Assembly: GCA_031271725.1 (NCBI GenBank)
Contig: JAISVE010000028.1
Location: 1-5,019, forward strand
DNA length: 5,019 bases
Source of the DNA: Bacteroidales bacterium
Lineage (GTDB): Bacteria > Bacteroidota > Bacteroidia > Bacteroidales > P3
Direction of reading: 5' to 3'
The position numbers were made by a program, and so were the translations under genes. The notes beneath the pieces were generated by a model. The model was given only the letters and a program-made list of their open reading frames with translations, had not been told where the DNA came from and made no database searches. How positions within the stretch are numbered: position 1 is the stretch's first letter; the number at the start of each line of letters is the position of its first letter. Shown in pieces: positions 1 to 5,019 of this stretch.

Positions 1-61
1 AAGCAGTTTCAGTGTTAGAAAAGGGGCTTGTACTGCTCATAGTTTTAATCTTAAATAAGAG

Positions 62-143
62 TGCGGATGAAGGGACTCGAACCCCCACGCCTTTCGGCAC
101 CAGATCCTAAGTCTGGTACGGCTACCAATTACGCCACATCCGC
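62..143 (-). tRNA. tRNA-Leu, anticodon UAG
   Basis: On the minus strand the sequence folds as a class II tRNA of 82 nt. The acceptor stem GCGGATG (143-137) pairs with CATCCGC (69-63), and the discriminator base is A (62). The anticodon stem CCAGA/TCTGG (116-112/104-100) encloses the loop CTTAGGA, with anticodon TAG at 109-107, reading leucine CUN codons. A 13-nt variable arm (99-87) forms a small GCC-GAAA-GGC stem, as expected for tRNA-Leu. The T-arm has the loop TTCGAGT and a stem containing two G-U pairs. CCA is not encoded, because the bases after the discriminator read CTC, so the 3' end must be added by a nucleotidyltransferase. No clear terminator is visible in the 61 bases downstream. 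That stretch holds only a weak 6-bp inverted repeat (2-7 with 32-37). Confidence 0.97.
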
Positions 144-156
144 AACATAAATCTTT

Positions 157-266
157 AAATTCTTCAAATCTCTTCGTTACACTTCGCTTGTGACTCGGTC
201 ACGTACGTTAGTACGCTCCCTCATCCCTTCGCTTGCGTGCCTCGACCTTTGAATTTTTAGAGATTT
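157..266. repeat. Palindromic repeat-like block with nested hairpins
   Basis: This block lies between the 5' end of the tRNA and a second palindromic element, and it has no coding potential. Its ends are inverted repeats: AAATCTCT (166-173) matches AGAGATTT (259-266), and TTCAAA (163-168) matches TTTGAA (248-253). Inside are two adjacent small hairpins: GTGAC-TCG-GTCAC (190-202) and CGTAC-GTTA-GTACG (202-215). The remainder is rich in CTTCGCT- and CCTCG-like words. The architecture suggests a dispersed intergenic repeat or a non-autonomous element. I infer this from structure alone, since only one copy is in the window. It could instead be an untranslated RNA structure. Confidence 0.45.
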
Positions 267-311
267 CTTTTCGTTTGGTCAACAACTATTTGTAAAGTTA
301 CGATTTTTTTT

Positions 312-425
312 GGCATTCCCGCGCGCCTCGCTTCGCTCATCGCTGCGGTCGGGCTGTCGCCTTTATCTTTTGCCCACCCGCACAAGCCCACGCAAGCAAA
401 AGGATGCCGGCTCCATCCCTAATGC
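312..425. repeat. GC-rich imperfect palindromic element of the Bacteroidota intergenic type
   Basis: This GC-rich block of about 114 bp sits in an otherwise AT-rich background. Its tips are inverted: GCATT at 313-317 and AATGC at 421-425. A 7-bp inverted repeat, CTTTTGC (367-373) with GCAAAAG (395-401), encloses a C-rich centre. The arrangement (GCATTCCC, then GGGCTGTCGCC, ATCTTTTGC, a variable centre, GCAAAAGGATGCCGG, and ATCCCTAATGC) resembles, from memory, an intergenic palindromic repeat found in many copies in Bacteroidota genomes. I know of no established name for it. Both strands are open for short stretches here, but the reading frames follow the palindrome and look like no protein. 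It is probably a REP- or MITE-like sequence, or an RNA hairpin at a transcript end. Confidence 0.6.
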
Positions 426-489
426 ACCCCACTGCCGCCCTCTTAACAATAACAATACTTTCCACCACTGCCCGACCCTGCCGCCCCAC

Positions 490-518
490 TAAAATGGCGG
501 CACTCTTCGAGCGCCGCC
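490..518 (-). terminator. Likely rho-independent terminator of the 572-1144 gene
   Basis: On the minus strand, 518-496 folds into a 10-bp GC-rich stem closed by a GAA triloop (508-506). One position (512/502) pairs only as a G-U wobble in the minus-strand RNA and would be an A-C mismatch in the plus-strand RNA, so the structure favours minus-strand transcription. The stem is followed by ATTTTA (495-490), a short U-rich tail. It begins about 54 nt after the stop codon of the upstream gene. The U tract is weak, so this is a moderate call. Confidence 0.45.
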
Positions 519-571
519 CCCTGCCCCTAACCGTTAAAACTCGAAATATGTCCGCAATTAAATGCTTGTGA

Positions 572-1144
572 TCAAAAGTTAATAATGCACCCCGCACCAT
601 TAGCAATTGTGCCCATTGACAGCTTTATTTGCGGCGCATAGTTATAATTATAGCCGATGTCATTCATGCTGCGCAGATATTCCTCCGCAACTTTACGTTT
701 GATTTTGTTCGGTCTTTTTGTCCCGACAACCCAAAGAGGAATACCGGCACCAATTAACGCATATCCGCTATAAACGCACCCGAGATATAATCCGGTATGA
801 AAAAGCCCAAAACCGGAATGCAAGTCAACAAAAAGTACAGATAACCCGGCTACAGCAGCAGCAATACCCACACTCGTAAGCACAATGCCGCTAATCTTCA
901 TGTTATTGAACTTTTTTACCCGACTTTTATACTGTTCAAATAAATCAGGGTGCCTTGCTTTCATTATGGAAATAGTATATTCTACGCCTTCGTCTGACAA
1001 TTTAAACAGTCCGCTTTTCAAAATTTCTTGTTGATTTGAAGACGGAGAATTTTCAACCGACACTTGCGATTGTTGTGTCTGCTCTTGTGCCTGCGCCACC
1101 ATCATCAACCCAACAAAAAAAACAGAAAAAATTATCTTTTTCAT
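572..1144 (-). CDS. Small exported/membrane protein of unknown function with two membrane segments
   Basis: I do not recognise a named family. The product is 190 aa. Residues 1-19 form a Sec signal peptide, with a basic MKK start, a hydrophobic core, and probable cleavage after AQA. A Gln/Ser-rich linker follows (20-40), then a soluble helical stretch containing LKSGLFKLSDEGVEYTI (42-58) and a basic segment (73-83). Two hydrophobic segments at about 84-106 and 117-141 are separated by a short Gly-rich loop. The second ends in GIPLWVVGTKR, a pattern I associate with small hypothetical membrane proteins of Bacteroidota. The C-terminus (172-190) ends in Phe and has LSMGTIANGAG, as in other secreted proteins of this phylum. 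An in-frame ATG at 1174 gives 10 extra residues, but it lies inside the -7 box, and the ATG at 1150 is two codons upstream. The 1144 start is preferred because its context matches that of the gene at 2284. The gene is monocistronic, with a promoter at 1172-1179 and a terminator at 490-518. Confidence 0.82.
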   Translation of the reverse strand: MKKIIFSVFFVGLMMVAQAQEQTQQSQVSVENSPSSNQQEILKSGLFKLSDEGVEYTISIMKARHPDLFEQYKSRVKKFNNMKISGIVLTSVGIAAAVAGLSVLFVDLHSGFGLFHTGLYLGCVYSGYALIGAGIPLWVVGTKRPNKIKRKVAEEYLRSMNDIGYNYNYAPQIKLSMGTIANGAGCIINF

Positions 1145-1171
1145 ACGCATAAATTTTAATTTTTGACAACA

Positions 1172-1179
1172 CAAAGGTA
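1172..1179 (-). promoter_or_regulatory. Bacteroidota-type -7 box for the 572-1144 gene
   Basis: Read on the minus strand, 1179-1172 is TACCTTTG, an exact match to the Bacteroidota primary sigma factor -7 consensus TAnnTTTG. It is 27 nt upstream of the preferred ATG (1144), predicting a start of transcription near 1165 and a leader of about 20 nt that is very A/U-rich and has no Shine-Dalgarno. No good TTTG -33 element is seen at the usual distance. The box overlaps the ATG at 1174, which rules that codon out as the translation start if this promoter is used. Confidence 0.6.
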
Positions 1180-1332
1180 TTACATTTACAATTTTATAAA
1201 TAAACTTCCCAAATTATCTATAAATTTATATCTTTCTTAACATTCTTAAAATCCGAAATAATAGTATAACTAAGGAAAGACAGATATTTGCGATGACACT
1301 TTTCAATAAACTTCCGCACTTGGTATCACTAA

Positions 1333-1564
1333 TTGAAAAAAACAATAGAAAGCATAGACAAGGTTGAAAAGTTTGTAGTTTTTACGATTAGAAGAATACA
1401 GGGCAAAGAAAGGTCTTTCGGGCAAAGATGCTTTTAATCTTTTTGAAGAAAGCGGATTGTTTGACTACATTATAGAGTTCTATGATGTGCTGCATTCGTA
1501 TGGCAGCGAGTATCTTGAAAATGATTTTGACGAATATCTCCGGTGCAGAAATTTCTCTAAATAA
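1333..1564 (+). pseudogene. Frameshifted DUF3791 protein gene
   Basis: Two plus-strand frames join to give a recognisable DUF3791 protein. The first frame (1333-1389, after a TAA at 1330) reads KKTIESIDKVEKFVVFTI, and the second (1391-1564) starts EEYRAKKGLSGKDAFNLFE. It continues through GLFDYIIEFYDVLHSYG and ends LENDFDEYLRCRNFSK before TAA. The features known from the family are present: the (F)xIEEY helix, LSGKxAFxLF, the YDVLH motif, and the acidic DxDEYL end. One extra base near 1387-1390 breaks the frame between TI and EEY. Removing it gives about 76 aa, the usual family length. The only start in the first frame is TTG at 1333, so the ATG may also be lost. An ATG at 1293 opens a third frame (MTLFNKLPHL...) that runs out at 1367, and its relation is unclear. 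DUF3791 function is unknown. The gene is probably decayed; a sequencing error or recoding is possible but there is no obvious slippery site. Confidence 0.78.
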
Positions 1565-1588
1565 AAAATACTCACATACCAATATGAA

Positions 1589-2284
1589 TTATCCCCTAAA
1601 CTTAAAGCGATAACCGAGAGTTATGTCTGCATATATTGGGTAAGAAGATATTTTTGAATTGTACATCCTGGTTGCATTGCAGTCCATAGACCAATTCAGA
1701 AAACAACCGTAAAACTCAAAACCGACAAGCAGCCTTGCACCAAAGGAAAACTTTTTTAACGGTTCAAAATCATAGCCCGTAAAAACTTTTTTGTCGCTAA
1801 ATATATTATCTATTTTTGCATAAATATCTTCGTTTACGGTGTATCCCTTAATTTCTCCCGAACTGTTTAGCGCAGCTGCAAACCAAAACCCCACCTGCCA
1901 GTTAATGTAAAGAGGATGTTTTTTAGATACCTTATCTCTAAAAGCAAGCATTATCGGAATCTTTATCACAGGCACCTTTGAACTCAATTCCGTGTAATAA
2001 AAATTAGTGCGGGAACCTTTGTTTAAGTCAACAAACATCATATTCCGATGTTCGTATTCTACTCCTGTTTGTATTCCGAATTCTCGTGTCGAAGGAATAC
2101 TGTCGGGGAAAAAATACCCGGCAAACAGTTGAAATTTGTAATCAACGCCATTATAGGCTCCGTAGTCCAATCGGTTAGTTGATGTAACACCAACACCTCC
2201 GCCGGCACCGATAAAAAACTGCGCAAAGGAAAGATTACAGCAGAACAAAAATGCAACTGCAAATAAAATTTTTGAATGTTTCAT
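1589..2284 (-). CDS. Outer-membrane beta-barrel protein (PF13568-like, porin family)
   Basis: The product is 231 aa. Residues 1-21 are a Sec signal peptide with probable cleavage after SFA, before QFFIGAGGGVGVTS. The mature part shows the alternating aromatic/small pattern of an eight- to ten-strand barrel: FFIGAGGGVG (23-32), a strand around FQLFAGYFF (51-59), FGIQTGVEYEHR (about 69-80), VIKIPIMLAFR (about 106-116), a middle strand with INWQVGFWF, FSFGARLLVGFEF, and a terminal ADITLGYRFKF ending in aromatics as needed for Bam-dependent insertion. The order 'GIQTGVEY ... IKIPIMLAFR' is typical of the outer membrane beta-barrel domain found in many Bacteroidota PorT-like proteins. The substrate or role is unknown. 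The start is supported by the signal peptide and by the leader TTTATACGTATGAAA, which almost matches that of the gene at 1144. No TAnnTTTG box is clear upstream. It converges on the broken DUF3791 gene 24 bp away. Confidence 0.9.
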   Translation of the reverse strand: MKHSKILFAVAFLFCCNLSFAQFFIGAGGGVGVTSTNRLDYGAYNGVDYKFQLFAGYFFPDSIPSTREFGIQTGVEYEHRNMMFVDLNKGSRTNFYYTELSSKVPVIKIPIMLAFRDKVSKKHPLYINWQVGFWFAAALNSSGEIKGYTVNEDIYAKIDNIFSDKKVFTGYDFEPLKKFSFGARLLVGFEFYGCFLNWSMDCNATRMYNSKISSYPIYADITLGYRFKFRG

Positions 2285-2374
2285 ACGTATAAAGCATTAG
2301 TTAAATTATAATAGCCTGTATCAATGTTAATAAAATCAAATTCCATGCCAAATAATATTTTCTGTTTTTCCCGC

Positions 2375-2415
2375 AAAAAGTGTAATAAACCCATTTTTAC
2401 CCTGTAAAAAGTGTA
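2375..2415. repeat. Two direct copies of AAAAAGTGTA, 31 bp apart, at the tyrS promoter
   Basis: AAAAAGTGTA occurs at 2375-2384 and again at 2406-2415. Both are preceded by a CC(T)G(C/T) context, so about 14 of 15 positions agree. The second copy runs into the -7 box of the tyrS promoter. The 31-bp spacing is close to three helical turns, which would place both on the same DNA face. This could be an operator or an upstream promoter element, or a chance similarity in A-rich DNA. Confidence 0.3.
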
Positions 2416-2421
2416 TATTTG
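2414..2421 (+). promoter_or_regulatory. Bacteroidota-type -7 box for the tyrS operon
   Basis: TATATTTG matches TAnnTTTG exactly and is followed by CAC, as in many Bacteroidota promoters. Transcription would begin near 2428, giving a leader of about 205 nt before the tyrS ATG at 2633. The -33 region (2391-2397) is T-rich but lacks a clear TTTG. The leader would carry the hairpin at 2430-2453, the DUF4143 relic, and a G-free stretch just before tyrS. Another promoter inside the leader cannot be excluded. Confidence 0.55.
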
Positions 2422-2429
2422 CACATCTT

Positions 2430-2453
2430 TTCGGTAATGATGTCTTTACCGAA
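2430..2453 (+). other. Perfect 8-bp hairpin at the predicted 5' end of the tyrS transcript
   Basis: TTCGGTAA (2430-2437) and TTACCGAA (2446-2453) are perfect inverted repeats around an 8-nt loop. They begin about where the transcript from the TATATTTG promoter would start. The hairpin overlaps the first codons of the DUF4143 relic, so it may simply be left over from coding sequence. It could also stabilise the mRNA 5' end or bind a dimeric repressor. No U tract follows, so it is not a terminator, and there is no T-box sequence for tRNA-Tyr sensing. Confidence 0.3.
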
Positions 2454-2636
2454 TTTAAGGGCGCATTAACGGAACAATTTATTATGCAGCAATTAAAAGC
2501 CGCAGAAAATAAAAAAGCAAAAAAGTTCAAATTATTTTGCGAAAAATATCAGCCGCAAACAGCCATTGCCGAGCCTCAATCGCGGGTTTCACAGCCCACA
2601 ACTCACACATCACAACCAACAACCCAAACGATATGA
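2433..2636 (+). pseudogene. Internally deleted C-terminal relic of a DUF4143-type AAA ATPase
   Basis: The plus-strand frame from 2433 reads GNDVFTEFKGALTEQFIMQQ then [20 protein letters not shown] and PQTAI before losing similarity. The first part matches the hallmark of the DUF4143 domain (xxVFxEFKGALTEQxVxQQL). The second matches the protein's far C-terminus (VKAxENxxAKSLKxFxEKYxPxxAIR). In full-length members these are separated by roughly 70-90 residues containing the nuclease-like YYWxxxxxxEIDFL region, which is missing here. The join falls at KA, where both sides have a Lys-Ala codon pair, so deletion between short direct repeats is a likely cause. Upstream, the frame is open back to 2334 but shows no ATPase (Walker A/B) sequence. 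Downstream it becomes a Thr/Pro/Gln-rich tail and ends at TGA (2634-2636), overlapping the tyrS ATG. Almost certainly non-functional as an ATPase. Confidence 0.72.
2595..2629 (+). promoter_or_regulatory. G-free, A/C-rich leader segment before tyrS
   Basis: These 35 bases contain no G and only two T. All others are A or C, ending three bases before the tyrS ATG at 2633. Such a segment cannot form stable secondary structure. It could serve as an open ribosome landing site, which fits the lack of a Shine-Dalgarno sequence. This is inference from composition. Confidence 0.35.
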
Positions 2637-3925
2637 CAAAAAACTTTGTACAGGAATTAAAATGGCGGGGTATGATACAAGACCTTATGCCCGGAACAGA
2701 AGAACTATTGCAAAAAGAACAGGTAACGGCTTATGTCGGCATTGACCCGACCGCCGACTCCTTGCACATAGGACACCTTGTAAGCATAATGCTGCTCAAA
2801 CACTTGCAACAATGCGGACACAAACCCCTTGTCCTGCTCGGTGGCGCAACCGGAATGATTGGCGACCCTTCCGGCAAATCGCAGGAACGCAATCTTTTGG
2901 ACGAAGCAACGCTAAAACACAACCAGCAATCAATCCGAAAACAATTGGAAAAATTCCTCGATTTTTCAGAAGACAAGCCGAACAAAGCCGAAATCGTGAA
3001 CAACTACGATTGGATGAAACCCATCTCTTTTCTCGAATTTATACGTGATACAGGAAAGCATATAACGGTAAATTATATGATGGCAAAGGATTCCGTAAAG
3101 CGCAGAATTACGGGCGAAAACGGTGCGGAAGGAATGTCTTTTACCGAATTTACCTACCAACTTGTGCAAGGTTATGATTTCTACCATTTGTTTAATGCAA
3201 AAAACTGTAAATTGCAAATGGGTGGCAGCGACCAATGGGGCAACATAACCACAGGCACTGAACTTATAAGGCGTAAAGCAGGCGGCGAGGCATTTGCCTT
3301 AACCTGTCCGTTAATAACAAAAGCAGACGGCGGCAAATTCGGCAAAACCGAAAGCGGCAACATTTGGTTAGACCCAATCAGAACAAGTGCCTACAAGTTT
3401 TATCAATTTTGGCTTAATTGCTCGGACGAGGACAGCAAAAAATATATTCGTATCTTTACAGACCTTTCGCAAGAGGAAATACAAAAATTAGAGGCAGAAC
3501 AGGAAGCCGCTCCTCATTTACGCCCCTTGCAAAAGGCATTAGCACAAATTCTTACAACTTGGGTACACAGTGCAGGCGATTACGAACAGGCAAAAGAAGC
3601 AAGTGAAATACTTTTTGGCGGTGCTGCCGCTGAAACCTTACAAAAACTTGACGAAAAAATATTACTTGATGTGTTTGAAGGAGTGCCGCAAAGCAGTATG
3701 AGCAGAGAGGCTTTGAATTGTAATATTGTTGATTTTTTAAGTGAGCATACCGGCGTACTCTCATCAAAAGGTGAAGCCCGCCGTGCCTTAAAAGAGAATT
3801 CAATATCAATAAACAAAACAAAAGTAACAGAGGAAACTCTTGTTGGCACCGAAATGCTTTTGCAGGATAAGTATATAATTGTTCAACGAGGCAAAAAAAA
3901 TTATTTTTTAATTAAAATTAACTAA
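2633..3925 (+). CDS. tyrS: Tyrosyl-tRNA synthetase (class I, TyrRS-1 type)
   Basis: This cytoplasmic enzyme activates tyrosine with ATP and transfers it to tRNA-Tyr. The product is 430 aa, the usual length. The Rossmann catalytic domain starts with [16 protein letters not shown] (34-49), which holds the tyrosine/ATP site and the HIGH motif at 45-48. [13 protein letters not shown] follows (70-82). The tyrosine-specificity helix has [12 protein letters not shown] (175-186), then the substrate-loop motif [13 protein letters not shown] (196-208). The KMSKS signature is KFGKT at 235-239, the common bacterial variant. The C-terminal S4 RNA-binding domain spans about 362-430, with [19 protein letters not shown] at 376-394. 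The ATG at 2633 is chosen because the protein then begins [14 protein letters not shown], like other TyrRS. An in-frame ATG at 2537 would add 32 residues with no family similarity that lie within the relic upstream. The stop overlaps the rsmE start by one base (TAATG), so the two are translationally linked. Confidence 0.98.
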   Translation: MTKNFVQELKWRGMIQDLMPGTEELLQKEQVTAYVGIDPTADSLHIGHLVSIMLLKHLQQCGHKPLVLLGGATGMIGDPSGKSQERNLLDEATLKHNQQSIRKQLEKFLDFSEDKPNKAEIVNNYDWMKPISFLEFIRDTGKHITVNYMMAKDSVKRRITGENGAEGMSFTEFTYQLVQGYDFYHLFNAKNCKLQMGGSDQWGNITTGTELIRRKAGGEAFALTCPLITKADGGKFGKTESGNIWLDPIRTSAYKFYQFWLNCSDEDSKKYIRIFTDLSQEEIQKLEAEQEAAPHLRPLQKALAQILTTWVHSAGDYEQAKEASEILFGGAAAETLQKLDEKILLDVFEGVPQSSMSREALNCNIVDFLSEHTGVLSSKGEARRALKENSISINKTKVTEETLVGTEMLLQDKYIIVQRGKKNYFLIKIN

Positions 3926-4674
3926 TGTTTTACACGAACGAAATTATCGGAAATAGGGCAGTTTTTTCGCCCGAAACAAGTGCACACATAGTAAAAGTTT
4001 TGCGCCATAAAGCGGGAGATAAAATCTCTTTTACAGATGGCACAGGCATGCTTTACGAAGGCTCGCTTATAAACGCAGATCCTAAACGGGCAGAGACGAG
4101 CATTACGAATATCAAACAAACAAAAACAACCTTACCGCCAATTCATATAGTTGTTGCCCCGACTAAAAACATTGATAGAATAGAATGGTTTGTGGAAAAA
4201 GCAGTGGAAGTAGGAATTGCGGAAATAAGTTTTGTACAAACAAAAAATTCCGAACGCAAAACGCTCAAAATCGATCGCTTGCACAAGATTGCGGAAAGCG
4301 CAATGTTACAATCAAAGCAAACATATATGCCGAAGATAAATGAAATGATTTCGTTAAAAAGGTTTATCGAAAGGATAACACATCTACATTGTGATAAATT
4401 TTTCGGCTACTGTTACGAAGGCAACATTTATTCAACTTCAGAAACGCGGCCGGAAGAAATATTGTATTATCCGGAAATGATAAACCGCAACGTTCCCACA
4501 ATGGTTCTTATAGGACCTGAAGGTGATTTTACAATAGAAGAAGCACAATATCTGCAAAACAACAATTTCCTGCCGGTAGTGCTGTCAAGTACGCGCTTGC
4601 GCACTGAAACTGCCGCTCTTTTTGCTGGTTGGATTTATGCTACAAAAAGTAGCAAATTCTGTTTAGAATATTGA
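3925..4674 (+). CDS. rsmE: 16S rRNA (uracil-1498-N3)-methyltransferase
   Basis: RsmE uses S-adenosylmethionine to methylate N3 of U1498 in helix 44 of 16S rRNA, near the ribosomal P site. The 249-aa product shows an N-terminal PUA-like domain (about 1-68) with HIVKVLRHKAGDKI and DGTG. The C-terminal SPOUT (trefoil-knot) domain follows. Family motifs are APTKNIDRIEWFVEKAVEVGI (split here as APTK 78-81 and EKAVEVGI 91-98), NSER (108-111), and an AESAMLQSKQTYMPKI stretch (123-138) in place of the commoner EAxxQSxR. The SAM-binding knot follows with LIGPEGDF (195-202) and LSSTRLRTETAA (220-231), where most relatives have LGxxILRxETA. The SST is a mild deviation outside the core RTETA. The start overlaps the tyrS stop and the next gene begins three bases after its own stop, indicating an operon. 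Confidence 0.97.
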   Translation: MFYTNEIIGNRAVFSPETSAHIVKVLRHKAGDKISFTDGTGMLYEGSLINADPKRAETSITNIKQTKTTLPPIHIVVAPTKNIDRIEWFVEKAVEVGIAEISFVQTKNSERKTLKIDRLHKIAESAMLQSKQTYMPKINEMISLKRFIERITHLHCDKFFGYCYEGNIYSTSETRPEEILYYPEMINRNVPTMVLIGPEGDFTIEEAQYLQNNNFLPVVLSSTRLRTETAALFAGWIYATKSSKFCLEY

Positions 4675-4677
4675 GTA

Positions 4678-5019
4678 ATGAAAAAAATCCCAAGCCTTAT
4701 ATTCATAGTAGCATTAGCATTAACCGCAGCACAAGCGCAACAAACTGCTCTTGCCTTGCTTAAGTACAGCGGTGGCGGCGACTGGTACGCAAATCCCACA
4801 TCACTTCCGAATTTAACAAAATTCTGCAACGAGGCACTTGGCACAACATTAAACCCAAGCCCCGCAACAGTAGATGTAGGCAGCGCACAGATCTTCAACC
4901 ACCCGCTTGTACACATGACAGGACACGGCAACGTTGTAATGAGCATGGCAGAAGCGCAAAACCTGCGCAAATACCTTATCGGCGGCGGCTTTTTGCATAT
5001 AGACGACAATTACGGATTA
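4678..5019 (+). CDS. Secreted DUF4159 protein, 3' end beyond the window
   Basis: The first 114 codons are present and the frame is still open at the window edge. Residues 1-20 are a Sec signal peptide (MKKIPSLIFIV..., cleavage after AQA). The mature part starts QQTALALLKYSGGGDWYANP, then LPNLTKFCNEALGTTL, ATVDVGS, the motif PLVHMTGHGNVV (98 or so from the start of the pattern downstream of IFNH), and GGGFLHIDDNYG at the edge. These are the conserved blocks of DUF4159, a mostly Bacteroidota family of about 210-220 aa. I believe its fold is related to class I glutamine amidotransferases, but the enzymatic activity is not established. TAA-free spacing of three bases after rsmE supports co-transcription. 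Function unknown; probable location periplasm. Confidence 0.92.
   Translation, partial: MKKIPSLIFIVALALTAAQAQQTALALLKYSGGGDWYANPTSLPNLTKFCNEALGTTLNPSPATVDVGSAQIFNHPLVHMTGHGNVVMSMAEAQNLRKYLIGGGFLHIDDNYGL

Noticed and set aside
310..606. Overlapping open frames on both strands (310-492 plus, 337-606 minus)
   Set aside because: They run through the palindromic GC-rich element and the terminator, have Arg/Pro-biased composition without family resemblance, and the minus one overlaps the real 3' end of the 572-1144 gene.
1145..1174. Longer start (MCCQKLKF...) for the 572-1144 gene
   Set aside because: The ATG at 1174 lies within the TACCTTTG promoter box, and the extra residues would spoil a normal signal peptide.
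1199..1315. 11-bp direct repeat AATAAACTTCC at 1199-1209 and 1305-1315
   Set aside because: It is AT-rich and low in complexity, with nothing element-like between the copies, so chance is a good explanation.
1388..1582. 64-codon minus-strand frame
   Set aside because: It is antisense to the recognisable DUF3791 sequence and has no similarity of its own.
2436..2471. Short leader peptide (MMSLPNLRAH) as a tyrosine attenuator
   Set aside because: It contains no tyrosine codons and overlaps the hairpin and relic in another frame.
2336..2530. 64-codon minus-strand frame upstream of tyrS
   Set aside because: It is antisense to the DUF4143 relic, which has clear family motifs on the plus strand.
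2537..2632. N-terminal extension of tyrS from the ATG at 2537
   Set aside because: The added residues have no TyrRS similarity, come from relic and A/C-rich leader DNA, and the 2633 start gives the standard family N-terminus.
2422..2632. T-box riboswitch for tyrS
   Set aside because: No T-box core sequence, no Tyr specifier stem and no terminator/antiterminator pair are seen. T-boxes are also not expected in Bacteroidota.
4635..5009. 124-codon minus-strand frame at the window end
   Set aside because: It is antisense to the DUF4159 gene, whose plus-strand motifs and signal peptide are clear.

Overview
The window looks like a chromosomal segment from a low-GC Bacteroidota bacterium, probably of the order Bacteroidales. 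The reasons are: promoter -7 boxes of the TAnnTTTG type, starts without Shine-Dalgarno sequences, a tRNA without encoded CCA, and protein families that are typical of or common in that phylum (a PF13568-like outer-membrane beta-barrel, DUF4159, and relics of DUF3791 and DUF4143 proteins). No species assignment is possible from the sequence alone.

Layout. At 62-143 (minus) lies tRNA-Leu(UAG). From 144 to 571 there is no gene. This stretch holds two palindromic, partly GC-rich repeat-like elements (157-266 and 312-425) and a likely minus-strand terminator (490-518) for the next gene. At 572-1144 (minus) is a small secreted or membrane protein of unknown function with a good Bacteroidota promoter at 1172-1179. 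At 1333-1564 (plus) is a DUF3791 gene broken by a single-base frameshift. At 1589-2284 (minus) is an outer-membrane beta-barrel protein. The divergent region 2285-2632 carries a TAnnTTTG promoter, a short tandem motif, a hairpin, and an internally deleted relic of a DUF4143-type ATPase, which has become the leader of tyrS.

The last 2.4 kb is a compact plus-strand operon: tyrS (tyrosyl-tRNA synthetase, 2633-3925), rsmE (16S rRNA m3U1498 methyltransferase, 3925-4674, overlapping tyrS by one base), then a secreted DUF4159 protein (from 4678, cut by the window end). The first two serve translation: charging of tRNA-Tyr and modification of the ribosomal decoding region. The third is an exported protein of unknown role that appears to be co-transcribed.

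The housekeeping operon is ordinary. The unusual content is in the gaps: two decaying accessory genes and the palindromic repeats. I see no evidence for a complete novel system such as a CRISPR array, defence island or mobile element with a transposase.
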